Origin: Acidobacteriaceae bacterium
GTDB taxonomy: Bacteria > Acidobacteriota > Terriglobia > Terriglobales > Acidobacteriaceae
DNA length: 61,226 nt
Direction of reading: 5' to 3'
Assembly (NCBI GenBank): GCA_030037705.1
Contig: JASHQE010000212.1
Coordinates: 1-61,226 of the forward strand
Positions within the stretch are counted from its first letter, which is position 1. Each line of letters begins with the position of its first letter. Under the pieces are notes generated by a model that ran no database searches, was not told where the DNA came from, and saw only the letters and a program-made list of their open reading frames with translations. Both the position numbers and the translations under genes were made by a program. Below are positions 16,817 through 26,893 of this stretch, in pieces.

Positions 16817-17959
16817 TTACTGAGCAGCCGCCTCAGGCGCGCCGGAACTCATGCTCCAGTTCGAAAGCAGGTCCTGGCTGGCTGGCGCCTCGAGCAGCGG
16901 CTCGACCCCCGCCAACAGCCTGATCGCTGTAACATCCGAAGCGCCCTGCGTTGAAACCAGCATCACCGCTTCGCCCTTCTGGAGATCCTTCACCTGAATG
17001 GATTGCGCACGGTCCAGAACCGCTTCCAGTCCTCCACCGCCGCCACGCGGCGAAGAAGGCGGACCATTTCCATTGCCGGCGGCATTGGGTCTGCCGCCAC
17101 CATTTCCCCCTGCAGCATTTCCCTTCAGCCGCGCTGCCAAAAACTGCGCCGTGTGGTCATCCAGCCGTTTCAACTGCGACTCCGGGCCCACCTGAACGGT
17201 CACCGGCTTCTTGGTCGCCAGATCTTTGACGACAATCGTCGAGCTTGCCGGATCAGTGGAAATAACCGTGCCGGAGATGTTACGGAAGCTTCCGGAGACG
17301 ATCTCAACGGCCGTCAACTCGGTCTCGTCGGCGTTCTTGGTCCCGCGCGCCCGCAACTGATCGCCTGGCTGGATCGCACTGAAAGGCGCGGTCTGAGCCT
17401 CGTCGAACCGCACCGAGCCGGGCGCGTACCGCTTCAAAAGCGTAGACGGAGTGGTATGGATGGTGACGGTTTTTTGCGCTCCGGCTACGCGGCGCGTCAA
17501 AACAATCGTGTTGCCGGCCGCATCGACGCTCTTTACCAGGCCGTCCACGCCGTTCTTCTGCCAGTCTTCGACATCCTCCTGCTGCTTCTTTGCAACGTCC
17601 GCCTGCTTGATGGCCACAACGCGCAGCGCCTGCGGCGCCGCGGCCGTCGAGTTGGGATCGAGATTTACCAGCACGCGGTCACCCACGGCCAGATCACTGA
17701 ACTGAATGGCGACGGCCGCACTCAGACTCGTTTGTCCCGGCTCAATCCGTTCGATTTTGGCCGAAGAAGGAATCTCAACCTGCCGCGCGTCTCCTTGCGC
17801 AGGCTTCACCGTGAGCGTGTCGCCGCTGATCGCGCTGATTGTGCCCAAAAACCGCGACGCCGCTGCTTGCGCGCTCGCAATGGGAGCAGCCAGCAACACG
17901 ACCATCACACAGATTGCCGTGATGCACACGGCGCCTCGCGCTATTTTCTTGCGTTCCAT
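16817..17959 (-). CDS. Secreted DUF5666-repeat protein
   Basis: A 380-residue exported protein with a Sec signal (residues about 8-31, ending ASAQA). It contains three to four small beta-barrel (OB-like) repeats of the DUF5666 type, seen as FLGTISAISGDTLTVKPAQG, GLVKSVDAAGNTIVLTRR and NISGTVISTDPASSTIVVKD. Each is followed by a DLAVGDRV- or IQPGDQL-like turn. A Gly/Asn/Pro-rich linker lies near residue 290. The function is unknown. Its position directly upstream of an Oar-like receptor suggests a periplasmic or surface partner. Confidence 0.75.
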   Translation of the reverse strand: MERKKIARGAVCITAICVMVVLLAAPIASAQAAASRFLGTISAISGDTLTVKPAQGDARQVEIPSSAKIERIEPGQTSLSAAVAIQFSDLAVGDRVLVNLDPNSTAAAPQALRVVAIKQADVAKKQQEDVEDWQKNGVDGLVKSVDAAGNTIVLTRRVAGAQKTVTIHTTPSTLLKRYAPGSVRFDEAQTAPFSAIQPGDQLRARGTKNADETELTAVEIVSGSFRNISGTVISTDPASSTIVVKDLATKKPVTVQVGPESQLKRLDDHTAQFLAARLKGNAAGGNGGGRPNAAGNGNGPPSSPRGGGGGLEAVLDRAQSIQVKDLQKGEAVMLVSTQGASDVTAIRLLAGVEPLLEAPASQDLLSNWSMSSGAPEAAAQ

Positions 17960-18171
17960 GTTTCTTTTCCCACGGTCAAAGATGCGCCGCGCCCCACGTG
18001 ATCAAGCTGTTTCTATTCCGGTAGACGAACCAGTCGGCGAAAAGGTTGAAGGACTGACCCGGCGTGGCATCTCGCCAAGAAAGGCGAAGGTGAATCTAAA
18101 ACTAACTCTATTGGTTCCAAATACCTGGGCGACTAGTGTCCTGTCCCTGAAGTTCGCAGCATAACTCCTGC
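17960..18171. other. Upstream region of the DUF5666 gene
   Basis: First part of a 611-base gene-free stretch (17960-18570). No promoter matching the consensus and no hairpin of note is visible here. The open frame at 17706-18164 is the antisense shadow of the DUF5666 gene running on. The remainder of the stretch is occupied by two repeats, at 18172-18252 and 18290-18488. Confidence 0.4.
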
Positions 18172-18252
18172 TGTCATCCTGAGCGACGTCCGCCGCGGCG
18201 GACGAAGTCGAAAGCCTGCCCTGAGCGGAGTCGAAGGGGATCTGCGGTTCGG
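18172..18252 (+). repeat. TGTCATCCTGAGCG-type intergenic repeat, copy 2
   Basis: Same ends as the copy at 11872 (TGTCATCCTGAGCG ... GGGGATCTGCGGTTCGG), and also AAGCCTGCCCTGAGCG. The central palindrome is different: CGTCCGCCGCGGCGGACG at 18187-18204. It lies 37 bases before a MITE-like element that carries the same palindrome core. Confidence 0.75.
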
Positions 18253-18289
18253 GGCGCCGATTTATGCTACGAATTTTTGGGACACCACA

Positions 18290-18488
18290 TTAGGCTGTAT
18301 CGACATACAGCCCGGTGAACAGCGGGCAAAAATCAATGGATTCTAAATAATTCGGTGCCGGACGTGGTGAACCGCAGATGTTTTCGACTCCGTCCGCCGC
18401 GGCGGACTCCGCTCAACATGACAGTGCTTGTTTTGTCTGCCAGCTATTTAGCCTCGGCCTATATGCCTATATGGTCGATACGGCCTAA
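18290..18488 (-). mobile_element. MITE-like element, copy 2 (199 bp, diverged)
   Basis: Left end TTAGGCTGTATCGACATACA; right end GGTCGATACGGCCTAA. TA borders both ends. The interior is the reverse orientation relative to copy 1 (CGCAGATGTTTTCGACTC ... CTCAACATGACAGTGCTTG) and carries the palindrome TCCGCCGCGGCGGA at 18393-18406 in place of the GTTGGGAGC hairpin. It is the most diverged of the four copies. Confidence 0.7.
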
Positions 18489-18570
18489 GACCTCCTAAAA
18501 CCCGCAGGGCATGACGTGCGCCAAAATTGTTTACAATCTCTTAGCGAAGGTTTCTTGGGAGACGACGGGG

Positions 18571-20790
18571 ATGGAAGCTGCACTTTCCAGCGTTCGGATG
18601 CAGGAGCCATTGGGTTTGGATGATCTGAGCGCAGCAAAGCTGGTGGAGATTTACCGGCTGATGGTTCTCTCCCGTGGGATTGATGACCGCGAAATCAATC
18701 TCAAGCGCCAACAGAAGATATTCTTCCAGATCTCGGCCGCTGGGCACGAAGCGCTCCAGGTGGCAGCCGCGTTGGCTCTCCGGCCTGGATACGACTGGTT
18801 CTTCCCGTACTATCGCGACCGTGCGCTCTGTCTGGCTCTGGGTGTCTCTCCGTACGATATGTTCTTACAGGCTATCGGTGCAGGGACTGATCCCGCCAGC
18901 GGCGGCCGCCAGATGCCCACGCACTGGAGCAGCCGCGAACTGCACATCGTCAGCACTTCGTCATCGACAGCAACCCAGTTGCTTCATGCCGTGGGCTGTG
19001 CCGAAGCCGGCCGTTACTTCAGCCGCCATCCGGAAGCGGCGGTGCGGCCTTCAGCCGGCGGACCTGATGTCGATTACCGTGCGTTTCACGATGTCGAGTT
19101 TCATGGCGATGAGGTGGTTCTCGCCTGCATCGGAGAAGGTTCCACTTCCCAGGGTGAGTTTTGGGAGGCGATGAACACAGCCTCGAACCAGAGGCTTCCG
19201 GTGATCTTTCTTGTCGAGGACAACGGCTACGCCATCAGTGTTCCGGTTGAGGTGAACACGCCCGGCGGCAACATCTCGCGCCTTGTGGCCAACTTTCCGA
19301 ACTTCCACTTTGCCGAGGTGGATGGAACGGATCCTGTGGCTTGTCTGCGCGCCCTTCGCGACGCGGCCGCGCATTGCCGCGCCGGATACGGGCCTGCCTT
19401 TGTGCACGGACATTGTGTTCGCCACTATTCCCACTCGTTCTCTGACGATGATAAGCAATATCGCTGCGCCGCCGAGCGCGAGACCGATGCGCTGCGCGAT
19501 CCGATTGCGCGGATGCGCGAGCGACTTATTCAAGAGGGCGCTCTCACGGCGGCGCAACTCCACGAGCTGGAACGGTCGCTTGATCGAGAAGCCGCTGAAG
19601 CCGCCGAGCGTGCCCTTCAGGCTCCGCTACCGTCGATTGAAAGCATCCCTCAATTCATCTACTCACCGAATCTCGATCCGGTCAAAGCACCCTTTGCTAC
19701 CGAGGCACCTTTCGCCACCGAGCCGATCCAGTTCCCGCAAAAACCAAACAGCCACAACTCTGCAACCCCACGCACCATGGCGGAACTCATCAACATCTGC
19801 CTCCGCGATGAGATGCGCCGTGATCCGCGCATCGTGGTCTACGGTGAAGACGTGGCTGACGCCAGCCGCGAACAGGCGCTCACAGAGGTGAAAGGCAAAG
19901 GTGGTGTCTTCAAGCTGACGGCGGGCCTGCAAACGGAATTCGGCTCGGAGCGTGTCTTTAATTCCGTGCTGGCCGAAGCGAACATCGTAGGCCGCGCGGT
20001 GGGCTATGCCGTACGGGGCATGAAGCCGGTCGTCGAGATTCAGTTCTTCGACTACATCTGGCCGGCGATGCACCAGATTCGCAATGAACTGTCGGTGATG
20101 CTCTGGCGCTCGAATGGGGCGTGGTCCGCGCCTGCGGTGATTCGCGTGCCGATCGGCGGTTATCTCAAGGGCGGCTCCATCTATCACTCGCAGTCCGGCG
20201 AGAGCATCTTTACGCACATTCCGGGACTGCGCGTGGTGATGCCTTCCAATGCGCTCGACGCCAATGGGTTGCTGCGTACGGCCATCCGCTGCGACGATCC
20301 GGTGCTCTTTCTTGAACACAAGCGGCTCTACCGCGAGCCATACGGTCGCGCCCCGTATCCAGGGCCGGATTTTGCAATCCCATTTGGCAAAGCCAAGATC
20401 GTTCGACCTGGATCGCAGATCACGCTCGTTACCTACGGCGCGCTCGTGCCGCGTGCGTTGCAGGCCGCGCAGCAGGCGGAGCGCCGGCATGGGATCGATG
20501 TGGAGATTATCGACCTGCGCACGCTGAATCCTTATGATTGGGAGACAATCGCGGCGTCCGTGCGCAAGACCAGCCGCGTGATCGTCGCCCATGAGGACAT
20601 GCTGAGCTGGGGCTATGGCGCAGAGATCGCAGCCCGCATTGCCGATGAGCTCTTTGACGATCTCGACGCGCCCGTCAAGCGCATAGGGTCAAGGGATACG
20701 TTTGTCGCCTATCAGCCCATCCTGGAAGACGCAATCTTGCCGCAGCCGGAGGATCTTCTCCAGGCGATTGTGGCGCTGAAGGCGTACTGA
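18571..20790 (+). CDS. Fused 2-oxoacid dehydrogenase E1 (alpha plus beta subunits in one chain)
   Basis: TPP-dependent E1 that decarboxylates pyruvate or branched-chain 2-oxoacids and loads the acyl group onto the E2 lipoyl arm. Residues about 1-365 are the alpha part with the TPP/Mg motif [15 protein letters not shown] and EDNGYAIS. Residues about 405-740 are the beta part ([47 protein letters not shown]). The joining linker is Pro-rich and includes a direct repeat [15 protein letters not shown] 18571 follows GGAGACGACGGGG and starts before the alpha domain; the longer frame from 18511 adds only non-conserved residues. No E2 or E3 gene is next to it. Confidence 0.9.
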   Translation: MEAALSSVRMQEPLGLDDLSAAKLVEIYRLMVLSRGIDDREINLKRQQKIFFQISAAGHEALQVAAALALRPGYDWFFPYYRDRALCLALGVSPYDMFLQAIGAGTDPASGGRQMPTHWSSRELHIVSTSSSTATQLLHAVGCAEAGRYFSRHPEAAVRPSAGGPDVDYRAFHDVEFHGDEVVLACIGEGSTSQGEFWEAMNTASNQRLPVIFLVEDNGYAISVPVEVNTPGGNISRLVANFPNFHFAEVDGTDPVACLRALRDAAAHCRAGYGPAFVHGHCVRHYSHSFSDDDKQYRCAAERETDALRDPIARMRERLIQEGALTAAQLHELERSLDREAAEAAERALQAPLPSIESIPQFIYSPNLDPVKAPFATEAPFATEPIQFPQKPNSHNSATPRTMAELINICLRDEMRRDPRIVVYGEDVADASREQALTEVKGKGGVFKLTAGLQTEFGSERVFNSVLAEANIVGRAVGYAVRGMKPVVEIQFFDYIWPAMHQIRNELSVMLWRSNGAWSAPAVIRVPIGGYLKGGSIYHSQSGESIFTHIPGLRVVMPSNALDANGLLRTAIRCDDPVLFLEHKRLYREPYGRAPYPGPDFAIPFGKAKIVRPGSQITLVTYGALVPRALQAAQQAERRHGIDVEIIDLRTLNPYDWETIAASVRKTSRVIVAHEDMLSWGYGAEIAARIADELFDDLDAPVKRIGSRDTFVAYQPILEDAILPQPEDLLQAIVALKAY

Positions 20791-20796
20791 TTCGCT

Positions 20797-22158
20797 TCAG
20801 GACTCGACTTCTTCGGCGGGCGCCATCTCCTTCGGCGGCGGAATGATTCCCATCTCCTGATAGATCGGGCGTACGGTGCTGCGCAGCGCAGGCAGGCGCG
20901 TGAGAAACCATCCCGCGCCGAGCAGCACAACAGAGCCATTGATGATGACTGTCAGCGGCGCGCCGACAGCGGTTGCCATCGACCCGGCGAGCAGGCTGCC
21001 GAACGGAGCCATGCCCACGAAGGCCATCGTGTAGTAACTCATCACGCGGCCACGCTTGTCCTCACTCACCAGCGTCTGGATGACGGTGTTGCTCGCGGCC
21101 ATGCCCTGCATCATGCCCATGCCGGCAATAAGAACCGTAATCATTGAGAGCCAGAAGACGCGGGAAAGACCGAAGCCGATCAGGCCGATGCCGAAGACCG
21201 CGGCGGCAATGGGAATCATGCGGATGAGTCCGCGCACACTTTTGCGCGCAGCTAAAGAGAGCGCGGAGATGAGCGCGCCCACTCCCATCGCTCCCATCAG
21301 GAATCCAAGAGTATGCGGGCCGCCGTGCAGCACCGTCACCGCAAAGATGGGCATGAGCACGACGAACGGCATACCCATCAGGCTTACTGCCGCAAATAAC
21401 AGCAAGATGGTGCGGATGGGCAGAAACCCTGAGACGTAACTCCAGCCTTCTTGTAATTCGGTAAACGTGGATGCGGCTTTTCGTTTGCTTGCGGGCGCAT
21501 GAATATGCATCGCAAGCAGGGAAGCGATCACGGCGAGATAGCTGATGCCGTCGATGAGGAAGCACCAGGCCTCGCTGCTGGCGGCAATCACCATGCCGGC
21601 CAGTGACGGCCCGACGAGCCGCGCCATATTGACCATGGATGAGTTGATTGCGATGGCATTGCCCAGGTCAGCACGATCGCCGACCATCTGCACCATGAAC
21701 GCCTGCCTGCCGGGCATATCGAAAGCATTGATGAGTCCCTGCATCACGCTCAGCGCAAGAATCCAGCCAACCGTGATGCGGCCGGAAAATGTGAGCAGGG
21801 CCAGAAGCAACGACTGTACCATCGACAGGATCTGGGTCCAGATGAGCACCTGACGGCGGTCGAGCCGGTCGACCCATACGCCGGCAAAGGGGGCAATGAG
21901 AAAGGTGGGGATCTGGCCGGCAAAGCTGACCGTGCCCAGCAGCAGCGCGGATTTTGTAAGCCGGTAAACCAGCCATGACGTGGCGATGCGCGTCATCCAC
22001 GTGCCGATGAGCGAGATGCTCTGGCCGCCGAAGAAGAGACGGAAGTTGCGATGCCGCAGCGCGCGCCACGCATGGGAAACCCCCGTGAACATCTGTGGTT
22101 TCTGTGCGCCGGGTTCGCTGGGCGTAGCGATCGGTCGAGTGCGTTCGGGAGAGCTCAT
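20797..22158 (-). CDS. MFS transporter (MFS_3/enterobactin-exporter-like)
   Basis: A 453-residue, 12-helix inner-membrane transporter. It opens WRALRHRNFRLFFGGQSIS, a start typical of the MFS_3 (EntS-like) group, and has the loop 2-3 motif GVWVDRLDRRQVLIW and a central cytoplasmic loop with KRKAASTFTELQEGW. The C-terminal tail is cytoplasmic and acidic (PPKEMAPAEEVES). Its stop lies only 6 bases from that of the convergent E1 gene. The substrate is unknown; the group exports small molecules including siderophores and drugs. Confidence 0.88.
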   Translation of the reverse strand: MSSPERTRPIATPSEPGAQKPQMFTGVSHAWRALRHRNFRLFFGGQSISLIGTWMTRIATSWLVYRLTKSALLLGTVSFAGQIPTFLIAPFAGVWVDRLDRRQVLIWTQILSMVQSLLLALLTFSGRITVGWILALSVMQGLINAFDMPGRQAFMVQMVGDRADLGNAIAINSSMVNMARLVGPSLAGMVIAASSEAWCFLIDGISYLAVIASLLAMHIHAPASKRKAASTFTELQEGWSYVSGFLPIRTILLLFAAVSLMGMPFVVLMPIFAVTVLHGGPHTLGFLMGAMGVGALISALSLAARKSVRGLIRMIPIAAAVFGIGLIGFGLSRVFWLSMITVLIAGMGMMQGMAASNTVIQTLVSEDKRGRVMSYYTMAFVGMAPFGSLLAGSMATAVGAPLTVIINGSVVLLGAGWFLTRLPALRSTVRPIYQEMGIIPPPKEMAPAEEVES

Positions 22159-22244
22159 CCTTTTTGTTCTGTGCGTGCTACTTTGTTGGATGCGCGAAGA
22201 AGGAAACTTTCTCCATTTTTGGAAAGAGTGGATCAGTGATCAAG

Positions 22245-23540
22245 CTAACCCATGATTTCGTGGTCGGCGATTGCGTGGTCGGCAGGAAGATCCGCGCCGG
22301 TCCAGGCCCTCTTTGCCGTCCATGGCTGCGGCGGAGCGCTCCAGAATTCGTCAGTCGCATCGAGACCGAGCGGCAGCCAGGCGCAGGAACAAAGATAAAG
22401 GCTTCCTGTTGAAATATAGTCTTCCCCGATCGACGGCTGATGGCCCGCGAAGCCGATCGTGAGCCAGCCATTGCTGTCGAAGGTGCCGAGCGCAGCGATC
22501 ATGCGCGACATCACGGCGGTCATTGCGCAGCGTACTTGCGCCGGTGAGACGCCCTCGGGCAGGTCACGGCGCCACGCCATCTCGGCAAGGTGGTGCAAAG
22601 CGCCGAACCGGTAAGCCAGCGAACGGCCGATGGGTGGAAATGTCCCTTCCGGGCTGATGAGCCGTTCCTGGATGGCCGCATAACGGCGCGCACGCGCCTC
22701 CACCGGCTTGCGCAGAAACGACCAGCGTTCCGTGACGGCGCTTACGGCATCGAGCACCGTGAGCATCATCGGCTGAATTACGAAGCTGTTGTAGTAGTCC
22801 CAGTGGAAGTCTGGCCCGTCGCCGTAGAGGCCGTCGCCTTTGTACCACTCCTGATGCTGGCGCAACGCGTAATCGATCCGCATCGTGTCCCATGGCTGCC
22901 CGTATTTGCAAAAGCAGGCCTCGATCATCGCGGAGAAGAGCAGCCAATTGTTGAAACCTGGTTGGATCTTGCGTGTCTCCGCCAGCGCGCGAACAAGATT
23001 TTCCTTGGTTGCGGCATCGAGCTTCTCCCAAAGCTGCGTCGGCGCGCGCACGATGGCGAGAGCCAGAAAGGCTGCGTCCACCACAGACTGCCGATTGCTG
23101 CCGAAGTTGAAGGCGTCCGGCGATTTCGGATCGGTGCCATAGCGGACGGCCAGCCGCGCCCATTCCTGATAACGGCTGCGGAGTTTCTCTTCTTCAGGAT
23201 CGTGCCCCGGGTCGGCTTCGAGCCATGGTGAAAGCCCGGCAAGCAGACGGCCCACTGCTTCGAGGTGCGTGGATTGCGCTCGCTCTTGTTCCAGCCCTTT
23301 TGCCGCTTCTATCGGCATGATAGCGCGCAACTTTTGTTGGCTGACAGCCTCAAGCACCGGCTGTGAGACACGCTCGACGATTGCCAGCCATTGCGCGCGG
23401 TCCTCTTTGCCGGTTCTCGCGGACTCATTGTCGGCCTCCTTCGCGTGTCCGGTTGTGGAGCCGGCGAAAAAAGGAGCGGACGCCAACGCAGCGCTCTTCA
23501 GAAGAAAACTGCGCCGGTTTGCCTGGAATCGCAATTTCAT
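22245..23540 (-). CDS. Tat-exported DUF2264 protein
   Basis: A 431-residue protein whose N-terminus is a twin-arginine signal (NRRSFLLKSAALASAPFFAG), so it is probably folded before export to the periplasm. The rest matches the DUF2264 family, with an (alpha/alpha) toroid-like composition (WKLDAATKENLVRALAETRK, GDGLYGDGPDFHWDYYNSFV, GRSLAYRFGALHHLAEMAWR). The last two stretches carry the His/Asp/Tyr residues expected of a carbohydrate-active or lyase-like site. Family function is not settled. It is divergent from recQ with about 170 bases between starts. Confidence 0.8.
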   Translation of the reverse strand: MKLRFQANRRSFLLKSAALASAPFFAGSTTGHAKEADNESARTGKEDRAQWLAIVERVSQPVLEAVSQQKLRAIMPIEAAKGLEQERAQSTHLEAVGRLLAGLSPWLEADPGHDPEEEKLRSRYQEWARLAVRYGTDPKSPDAFNFGSNRQSVVDAAFLALAIVRAPTQLWEKLDAATKENLVRALAETRKIQPGFNNWLLFSAMIEACFCKYGQPWDTMRIDYALRQHQEWYKGDGLYGDGPDFHWDYYNSFVIQPMMLTVLDAVSAVTERWSFLRKPVEARARRYAAIQERLISPEGTFPPIGRSLAYRFGALHHLAEMAWRRDLPEGVSPAQVRCAMTAVMSRMIAALGTFDSNGWLTIGFAGHQPSIGEDYISTGSLYLCSCAWLPLGLDATDEFWSAPPQPWTAKRAWTGADLPADHAIADHEIMG

Positions 23541-23710
23541 CTAGGTGCCTCGTTTCGTCGATGATTCAAACTGGTCATTATACTGGGTGGTTCGTTGCAT
23601 CTTTGAATCCGTGAGCCGGACGCGCGTGGAAGGGGCTGCGCTGCGTTATGCTGCTCGTGTAGAGTTGAAGAACCCCGCGCATTTTACGCGCAACTCCTTC
23701 CGCTTTGTTT

Positions 23711-25789
23711 GTGACGGTTACCGCCAATTCGAGCGTTCTCACCGGGCTGTTGCACTCCATCTTCGGATTCGCACAGTTCCGCGCCAACCAGGAAGAAGTA
23801 TGCCGCGCGGCAGTCGAGGGACGCGATCTGCTGTTGGTGATGCCTACCGGGGCGGGGAAGTCTCTTTGCTATCAGTTGCCGGCGATTGCGCGCGGCGGCA
23901 CAGCGCTGGTGATCTCGCCGCTGATTGCGCTCATGGAAGATCAGGCAGCGAAACTCTCCGCGCTTGGTCTGCGCGTGGCGCGCATCCACTCCGGGCTGCA
24001 GCGGGAGCAGGCGCGGCAGGCCTGCATAGAATATCTGCGCGGAGATCTGCAATTCCTGTTTATCGCGCCTGAACGGCTGCGCGTGCCGGGATTTCCCGAG
24101 ATGCTGGCCAAGAAGACTCTCGCGCTGATTGCAATCGATGAAGCGCATTGCATCTCGCAGTGGGGTCATGACTTCCGGCCTGATTACCGGATGCTGGGCC
24201 AACACCTGCCGCGGCTGCGTGGAACCAATGCGCAAACGCAGGAATGCGCGCCGGTGCTGGCGTTGACGGCCACGGCCACGCCAGCCGTGCAGCAGGACAT
24301 CATCGCGCAACTCGGCATGGTGCGGCCGGCGAGGTTTATTCATGGATTCCGGCGCGAAAACCTGGGCATCGAAGTGGTGGAGATTCCCGTGCCGGATCGG
24401 GCGCGGACAATCTCCAATCTCCTGGCCGCCGCGGAGCGCAGGCCGGCCATTGTCTATGCCACTTCGCGCAAGCAGTCGGAGACCCTCGCGGAAGAGCTTT
24501 CGCGCACGATGCGCGCAGCCGCCTATCATGCGGGCCTCGATTCCGATACGCGGGAGCACGTGCAACGAGCCTTCCAGGCCGGCCAACTTGAGGGGGTGGT
24601 CGCGACCATCGCATTTGGCATGGGCATCGACAAGGCCAATATCCGCACCGTGATTCATGCCGGATTACCGGGAACCCTCGAAGGCTATTACCAGGAGATT
24701 GGCCGTGCAGGCCGCGATGGCGCGCCGAGCCGCACCTATCTGATGCACAGCTACGCCGACCAGAGGACGCATGACTTTTTTCTGAACCGTGATTATCCGC
24801 CGGTGGAGCAGTTGAACGCAATCTTCCAGGTTCTTGCGGACGAGCCGCAGCCGGTGGAAGAGTTGCGCGCTCTCGCGAAGCTCGAAGAGGAAGAGTTCGC
24901 GAAGGCGCTCGAGAAGCTAGAGATTCATGGCGGCGCGCGAGTTGATTTCGGCGGGCACGTTACACGGGGCGGCACGGGATGGAAGAAGACTTATGTGGTA
25001 CAGGCCCAGCACCGCGTTCAGCAGTTTGAAAAGGTGCTGCGCTATGTGGCGTCGTCAGAGTGCCGCATGACGGCGCTGGTGCGCCACTTTGGCGACGAAG
25101 AGGACGCGGCGCGTCCTTGCGAACGATGCGACGTCTGCGATCCTGCGGGTGCGGTGCTGAAGCAGTTCCGCCGGGCTACACATGCGGAGCGCCAGATAGC
25201 GCAGAGAATTGTGGATGAATTGCGGCCTGTGGAGTACAAGGCCTCTGGAACTCTGCAACGGAACCTGGATCTGGTGGGCCGGATCAGCCGCGACGAATAC
25301 GAGGCGCTGCTCGATGCGCTGGCGCGTGCAGGACTGATCACGCTGGAAGAAGCGGAGTACGAGAAGGATGGCGAGGTGCGGCGGTTCCGCAAGGTGCGGT
25401 TGACGCCGGCAGGTCTGGAGGTGCGGCCGGCGACCCCGTTGGCGTTGCTGATCGCTCATGGAGTCGTCGAGGAGTTCGGTGCGCGCGGCGGATTGCCCGT
25501 GCCGGTGAAACGGACAAGGGCCGTTGCCGGCAAGAAGAATGCGGAAGTCGTGCCCTCGAAGCTGACCGGGGAACAGGAGGTCCTGGCGGCGCGATTGAAA
25601 GAATGGCGGTCTGCGGAGGCCAGGAGGCTTGGCGTCCCGGCCTACGTTGTGTTCCACGATCGTACGCTTATGGCGCTCGCTGCGGCGCGGCCTGCCAACG
25701 TGAGACAGTTGCTGGAAATCGACGGCGTCGGTCCGGCAAAGGTGGAGAAGTTCGGAGAAGCGATTCTGAGCCTGTGTGCCATCCAGTGA
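23711..25789 (+). CDS. recQ: RecQ-family ATP-dependent DNA helicase
   Basis: A 3'-5' superfamily 2 helicase of about 692 residues. Walker A is MPTGAGKSLCYQLP near residue 45, the DEAH box is AIDEAHCISQWGHDFRPDY, and motif VI is QEIGRAGRDG. The zinc-binding motif (CRMTALVRHFGDEEDAARPC then CDVC) and a winged helix follow, then a C-terminal HRDC domain with LLEIDGVGPAKVEKFG, so all RecQ modules are present. Starts near the 5' end are weak: GTG 23711 is chosen over TTG 23705; neither has a good ribosome site. Confidence 0.92.
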   Translation: MTVTANSSVLTGLLHSIFGFAQFRANQEEVCRAAVEGRDLLLVMPTGAGKSLCYQLPAIARGGTALVISPLIALMEDQAAKLSALGLRVARIHSGLQREQARQACIEYLRGDLQFLFIAPERLRVPGFPEMLAKKTLALIAIDEAHCISQWGHDFRPDYRMLGQHLPRLRGTNAQTQECAPVLALTATATPAVQQDIIAQLGMVRPARFIHGFRRENLGIEVVEIPVPDRARTISNLLAAAERRPAIVYATSRKQSETLAEELSRTMRAAAYHAGLDSDTREHVQRAFQAGQLEGVVATIAFGMGIDKANIRTVIHAGLPGTLEGYYQEIGRAGRDGAPSRTYLMHSYADQRTHDFFLNRDYPPVEQLNAIFQVLADEPQPVEELRALAKLEEEEFAKALEKLEIHGGARVDFGGHVTRGGTGWKKTYVVQAQHRVQQFEKVLRYVASSECRMTALVRHFGDEEDAARPCERCDVCDPAGAVLKQFRRATHAERQIAQRIVDELRPVEYKASGTLQRNLDLVGRISRDEYEALLDALARAGLITLEEAEYEKDGEVRRFRKVRLTPAGLEVRPATPLALLIAHGVVEEFGARGGLPVPVKRTRAVAGKKNAEVVPSKLTGEQEVLAARLKEWRSAEARRLGVPAYVVFHDRTLMALAAARPANVRQLLEIDGVGPAKVEKFGEAILSLCAIQ

Positions 25790-25797
25790 CCGGCATT

Positions 25798-26196
25798 TTA
25801 TTCCGCTGCTTTGGCGGCAAGCGCTTCGATTACGGCAATGTTCTCGAGGAGTTCCGGCGGCAGGTTGTGGCGCTCGCGCAGATATTCGGGTGTGTTGTAG
25901 GAGACCCATACCTTTCCGGCTTCATCTTCCCACACCAGGATTTTGAGCGGCAGGTCGATGGCGATGCTGGGCGATGCGAGCATGAGCGGCGTGCCCGCCT
26001 TCGGGCTGCCGAAGATGAGCAGCTTTGTCGGCCGCATCGCCATGCCCACCTTTTCGGCCTCGCCGCTGTGGTCGACTAGCGCGAAGAGCATGACTCCTTT
26101 GGCGGCCAGAATCCCCTTTAACTTCTCGACTGTCGCGTCGACGGAGTGTTTGCTCAAAACATCGCGAATACCCGGTGCGCTCATGATGGACATCAT
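25798..26196 (-). CDS. DUF302 family protein
   Basis: A 132-residue cytosolic protein of the DUF302 family. The recognisable pieces are SVDATVEKLKGILAAKGVMLFALVDHS near the start, KLLIFGSPKAGTPLMLASP and IAIDLPLKILVWED in the middle, and YNTPEYLRERHNLP near the end. It is a single alpha/beta domain with the family's usual length. The biochemical role is unknown. Its 3' end converges with recQ at a 9-base gap. Confidence 0.85.
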   Translation of the reverse strand: MMSIMSAPGIRDVLSKHSVDATVEKLKGILAAKGVMLFALVDHSGEAEKVGMAMRPTKLLIFGSPKAGTPLMLASPSIAIDLPLKILVWEDEAGKVWVSYNTPEYLRERHNLPPELLENIAVIEALAAKAAE

Positions 26197-26284
26197 ACGC
26201 CCGTGCTGACGCAGAACAGATTAAAGAGTACGATGAAAAAGTCCCCATCGACCGATGGCGCGCATTTTTCGCCGCTCTTCCCGA

Positions 26285-26815
26285 TCAGCTAACGCGCTCG
26301 ATAGTGACCGATTCGAGTACCACCGGCTTGTGCGGCTTGTCCTGGCTGTTGCGCGGAACCTTCGAGATGTTGACGACGATATCCTGGCCTTCGACGACAT
26401 CTCCGAAGATCGTGTGCTTGCCGGTAAGCCAGGTCGTTGGCGCGACCGTGATAAAGAACTGGCTGCCATTGGTGTTGGGGCCGGCATTGGCCATGGCCAG
26501 CTTGCCCGGCTTGTCGAACTTGTGCGGAGAGCCTTTGGTTTCGTCCTCAAAACGATAGCCTGGTCCGCCCATCCCGGTGCCAGCCGGATCGCCGCCCTGG
26601 ATCATGAAATCGGGAATGACGCGGTGAAAGATGGTTCCGTTGTAAAGTTTGTCCTTTGACTTTGCGCGCGTTGAGGGGTGCGTCCACTCGCGCGAGCCTT
26701 CGGCCAACTCAATAAAATTCTTGACTGTAATCGGAGCCTCGTTTTCGAAGAGGCGTACCGTGATCTTGCCTTCGGTTGTGTTGAAGACTGCGTAGGTTCC
26801 TGGTGCAAGAGACAT
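26285..26815 (-). CDS. Cytoplasmic cyclophilin-type peptidyl-prolyl isomerase
   Basis: A 176-residue cyclophilin without a signal peptide. The active-site region is complete: FHRVIPDFMIQGGDPAGTG (Arg, Phe, Met, Gln) and MANAGPNTNGSQFFIT near residues 108-123. It is immediately downstream of, and in the same direction as, a second cyclophilin gene that carries a signal peptide, giving a cytoplasmic/periplasmic pair from tandem duplication. Confidence 0.93.
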   Translation of the reverse strand: MSLAPGTYAVFNTTEGKITVRLFENEAPITVKNFIELAEGSREWTHPSTRAKSKDKLYNGTIFHRVIPDFMIQGGDPAGTGMGGPGYRFEDETKGSPHKFDKPGKLAMANAGPNTNGSQFFITVAPTTWLTGKHTIFGDVVEGQDIVVNISKVPRNSQDKPHKPVVLESVTIERVS

Positions 26816-26893
26816 GTGAACTCCTGAGATTTTTTGGTCTCTCAGACCTCAAAACTGCGATCGGAGACACCGGATTTTGTATAAGCTTCCAAG

